Below are positions 62,962-64,000 of a DNA stretch of 64,000 bases, piece after piece. Origin of the DNA: Rhodococcus spongiicola (GTDB taxonomy: Bacteria > Actinomycetota > Actinomycetes > Mycobacteriales > Mycobacteriaceae); assembly GCF_004011835.1 (NCBI RefSeq), contig NZ_RKLN01000005.1, positions 310,001-374,000 on the forward strand, in the 5' to 3' direction. The notes under the pieces are model-generated. The model did no database searches, was not told the origin of the DNA, and was given only the letters and a program-made list of their open reading frames with translations. The translations under genes and the position numbers were made by a program. How positions within the stretch are numbered: the first letter of the stretch is position 1; every line of letters starts with the position of its first letter.

Positions 62962-64000
62962 GTGGCGCGCCGCGCAGGATCCTCCACGAGCGCGTAGCTG
63001 GCCGACGCGACCGCGATCGACAGCACCGTGGTGACGGCGAGCACGAACCAGAAATTGCCGCTGAAGGGCGTGATCCCGAACATCGGAAAAACGATCGTCA
63101 GCACCGGGAGGTGCCAGATGAACACGCCGTAGGACCACCGGCCTACCGCCAGTGAGAGGGGACTGGCGAGAATGCGGTGCCGGTGATGAGCCAGCGCCAG
63201 CGGCGCAAGCAGCGCGAAGCCCATGACCGCACCGAGAGCGATCTTGGTCGCGTACTGCCACGGCTCCGGGCGCACGAGGCCCTCCGGGCCGGCCAGCCAG
63301 GTCGTCGACAACCCGAATGCGACCAGCGCGATCGCCGCCATCAGCACCCGACGCTCGGCGAGGCGGTGCACCCACGTCCCGCCGACCATTGCCAGTTCGG
63401 CGAGCAGCATGCCCGCCGCGAACCACGGGATGTAGCCGGGCAGCCAGTTGTCGTGGTGGATGCCCGCGGGGGTCGGCACCGGCAGGAACGCCCACACCAG
63501 GCTCACCAACGACACCGTGAGCAGCACCGGAACCCGGAACCGCGCAGCGGTCCCCCGCAGCCCGACCAGCGCCAAAGCGATGATCGGCAGAACGAGATAG
63601 AACGCCACCTCCACCGACAGCGACCACATCTGCGTCAGCCCCTCGGTGAGGGTGAGCGGGACGAAAACCTGGATCAACGCCAGGTTCGCCGTCCACACCT
63701 GCCACCCGCCACCGGCCGACGGCAGGAACGCCAGCACCAGGACAACTGCCACCCAGTACGCGGGCAGGATGCGGGCCGCGCGGGAGGTCCAGTACTTGAC
63801 GATTCTCGGCGGGGCGCCCAGGCCTCGGGCCGCCCCGGCGTGCGGACGCCACAGCAGGAACCCCGACAGCGCGAAGAAGACCGCCACCGCCAGATCGAAC
63901 CGCCCCCAGATCCGGCCGATGACCGGGTCCCCGACGGCGCCGGTCTGGAAGGCCACGTGCGTCACGAGCACCCCCAACGCCGCGAACCCGCGCATCCCGT
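62868..64000 (-). CDS. acyltransferase-3 family membrane protein (5' end beyond the window)
   Basis: At least 377 residues of a polytopic membrane O-acyltransferase. The reading frame enters at the window edge with GMRGFAALGVLVTHVAF, a typical start region carrying the catalytic histidine. VFFALSGFLLWRP, RILPAYWVAV, MWSLSVEVAFYLVLP and YGVFIWHLPVL are family landmarks. Such enzymes add acyl groups to envelope glycans. Corresponds to Rv0228 by context. Its 3' end overlaps aftD by 94 bases in antisense. Confidence 0.88.
   Translation of the reverse strand, partial: GMRGFAALGVLVTHVAFQTGAVGDPVIGRIWGRFDLAVAVFFALSGFLLWRPHAGAARGLGAPPRIVKYWTSRAARILPAYWVAVVLVLAFLPSAGGGWQVWTANLALIQVFVPLTLTEGLTQMWSLSVEVAFYLVLPIIALALVGLRGTAARFRVPVLLTVSLVSLVWAFLPVPTPAGIHHDNWLPGYIPWFAAGMLLAELAMVGGTWVHRLAERRVLMAAIALVAFGLSTTWLAGPEGLVRPEPWQYATKIALGAVMGFALLAPLALAHHRHRILASPLSLAVGRWSYGVFIWHLPVLTIVFPMFGITPFSGNFWFVLAVTTVLSIAVASASYALVEDPARRATHRWERRRQIGERDSGSAATPTQTTPISANS

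Overview
The window is about 64 kb of high-GC actinobacterial chromosome, most likely from a Rhodococcus/Prescottella-type member of the Mycobacteriales. Two things support this. First, gene blocks keep the order known from Mycobacterium tuberculosis (recalled from general knowledge, not searched): fba-dedA, pyrE-membrane protein-S4-clpB-flavohaemoprotein, dnaK-grpE-dnaJ-hspR, etfD next to aspC, dcd, fadE5, fadA2/fabG4-htdX-tetR-lpqI, and DUF2613-aftD-acyltransferase. Second, arabinogalactan and mycolate-type envelope genes are present (AftD, a DUF4185/GH183-type arabinanase, LpqI). The window holds protein-coding genes, one tRNA, no rRNA and no CRISPR array. No intact mobile element is visible, only an integrase scar beside the tRNA.

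Layout. 1-10 kb: the start of fba, two overlapping DedA genes, a GH76-like glycosidase, a SpoU/TrmH methyltransferase, an SDR, small membrane proteins, the galT-galK pair and pyrE. 10-23 kb: heat-shock and stress block with an S4 protein, clpB, a type of flavohaemoprotein followed by a stand-alone copy of its reductase half, an acyl-CoA ligase, and the dnaK-grpE-dnaJ-hspR operon; HspR-type (HAIR) inverted repeats sit in front of both clpB and dnaK. 23-31 kb: an FAD oxidoreductase, two paralogous secreted S1 proteases and etfD with a long repetitive tail. 31-39 kb: an AbiEi-like/DUF559-like gene bracketed by two copies of a palindromic half-site array, an S9 peptidase, a PPOX protein, a tiny secreted peptide, aspC, a YibE/F transporter, an actin-like DUF7159 protein and dcd. 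39.5-42.7 kb: tRNA-Gly(CCC) with an integrase remnant, a secreted protein, a lipoprotein nuclease and fabH. 43-64 kb: envelope and fatty-acid genes.

How the parts fit. The strongest system-level signal is a short palindrome, TTACY-N4-RGTAR, in the promoters of etfD (two copies), fadE5 and the divergent fadA2/fabG4 pair, where it is the core of a 38-bp near-perfect palindrome. A one-mismatch copy lies in front of a tetR gene. EtfD is the membrane oxidoreductase that takes electrons from acyl-CoA dehydrogenases via ETF, so these genes would form one beta-oxidation regulon including its electron outlet, probably controlled by this TetR.

The most novel-looking item is the AbiEi/DUF559-type gene at 30792-31739. 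Each flank carries the same array of four CACAC/GTGTG half-sites at nearly identical spacing (18-28-18 and 18-28-20), as if the gene were a small self-contained unit. All motif work was done by eye; no homology search, folding or statistics could be run.
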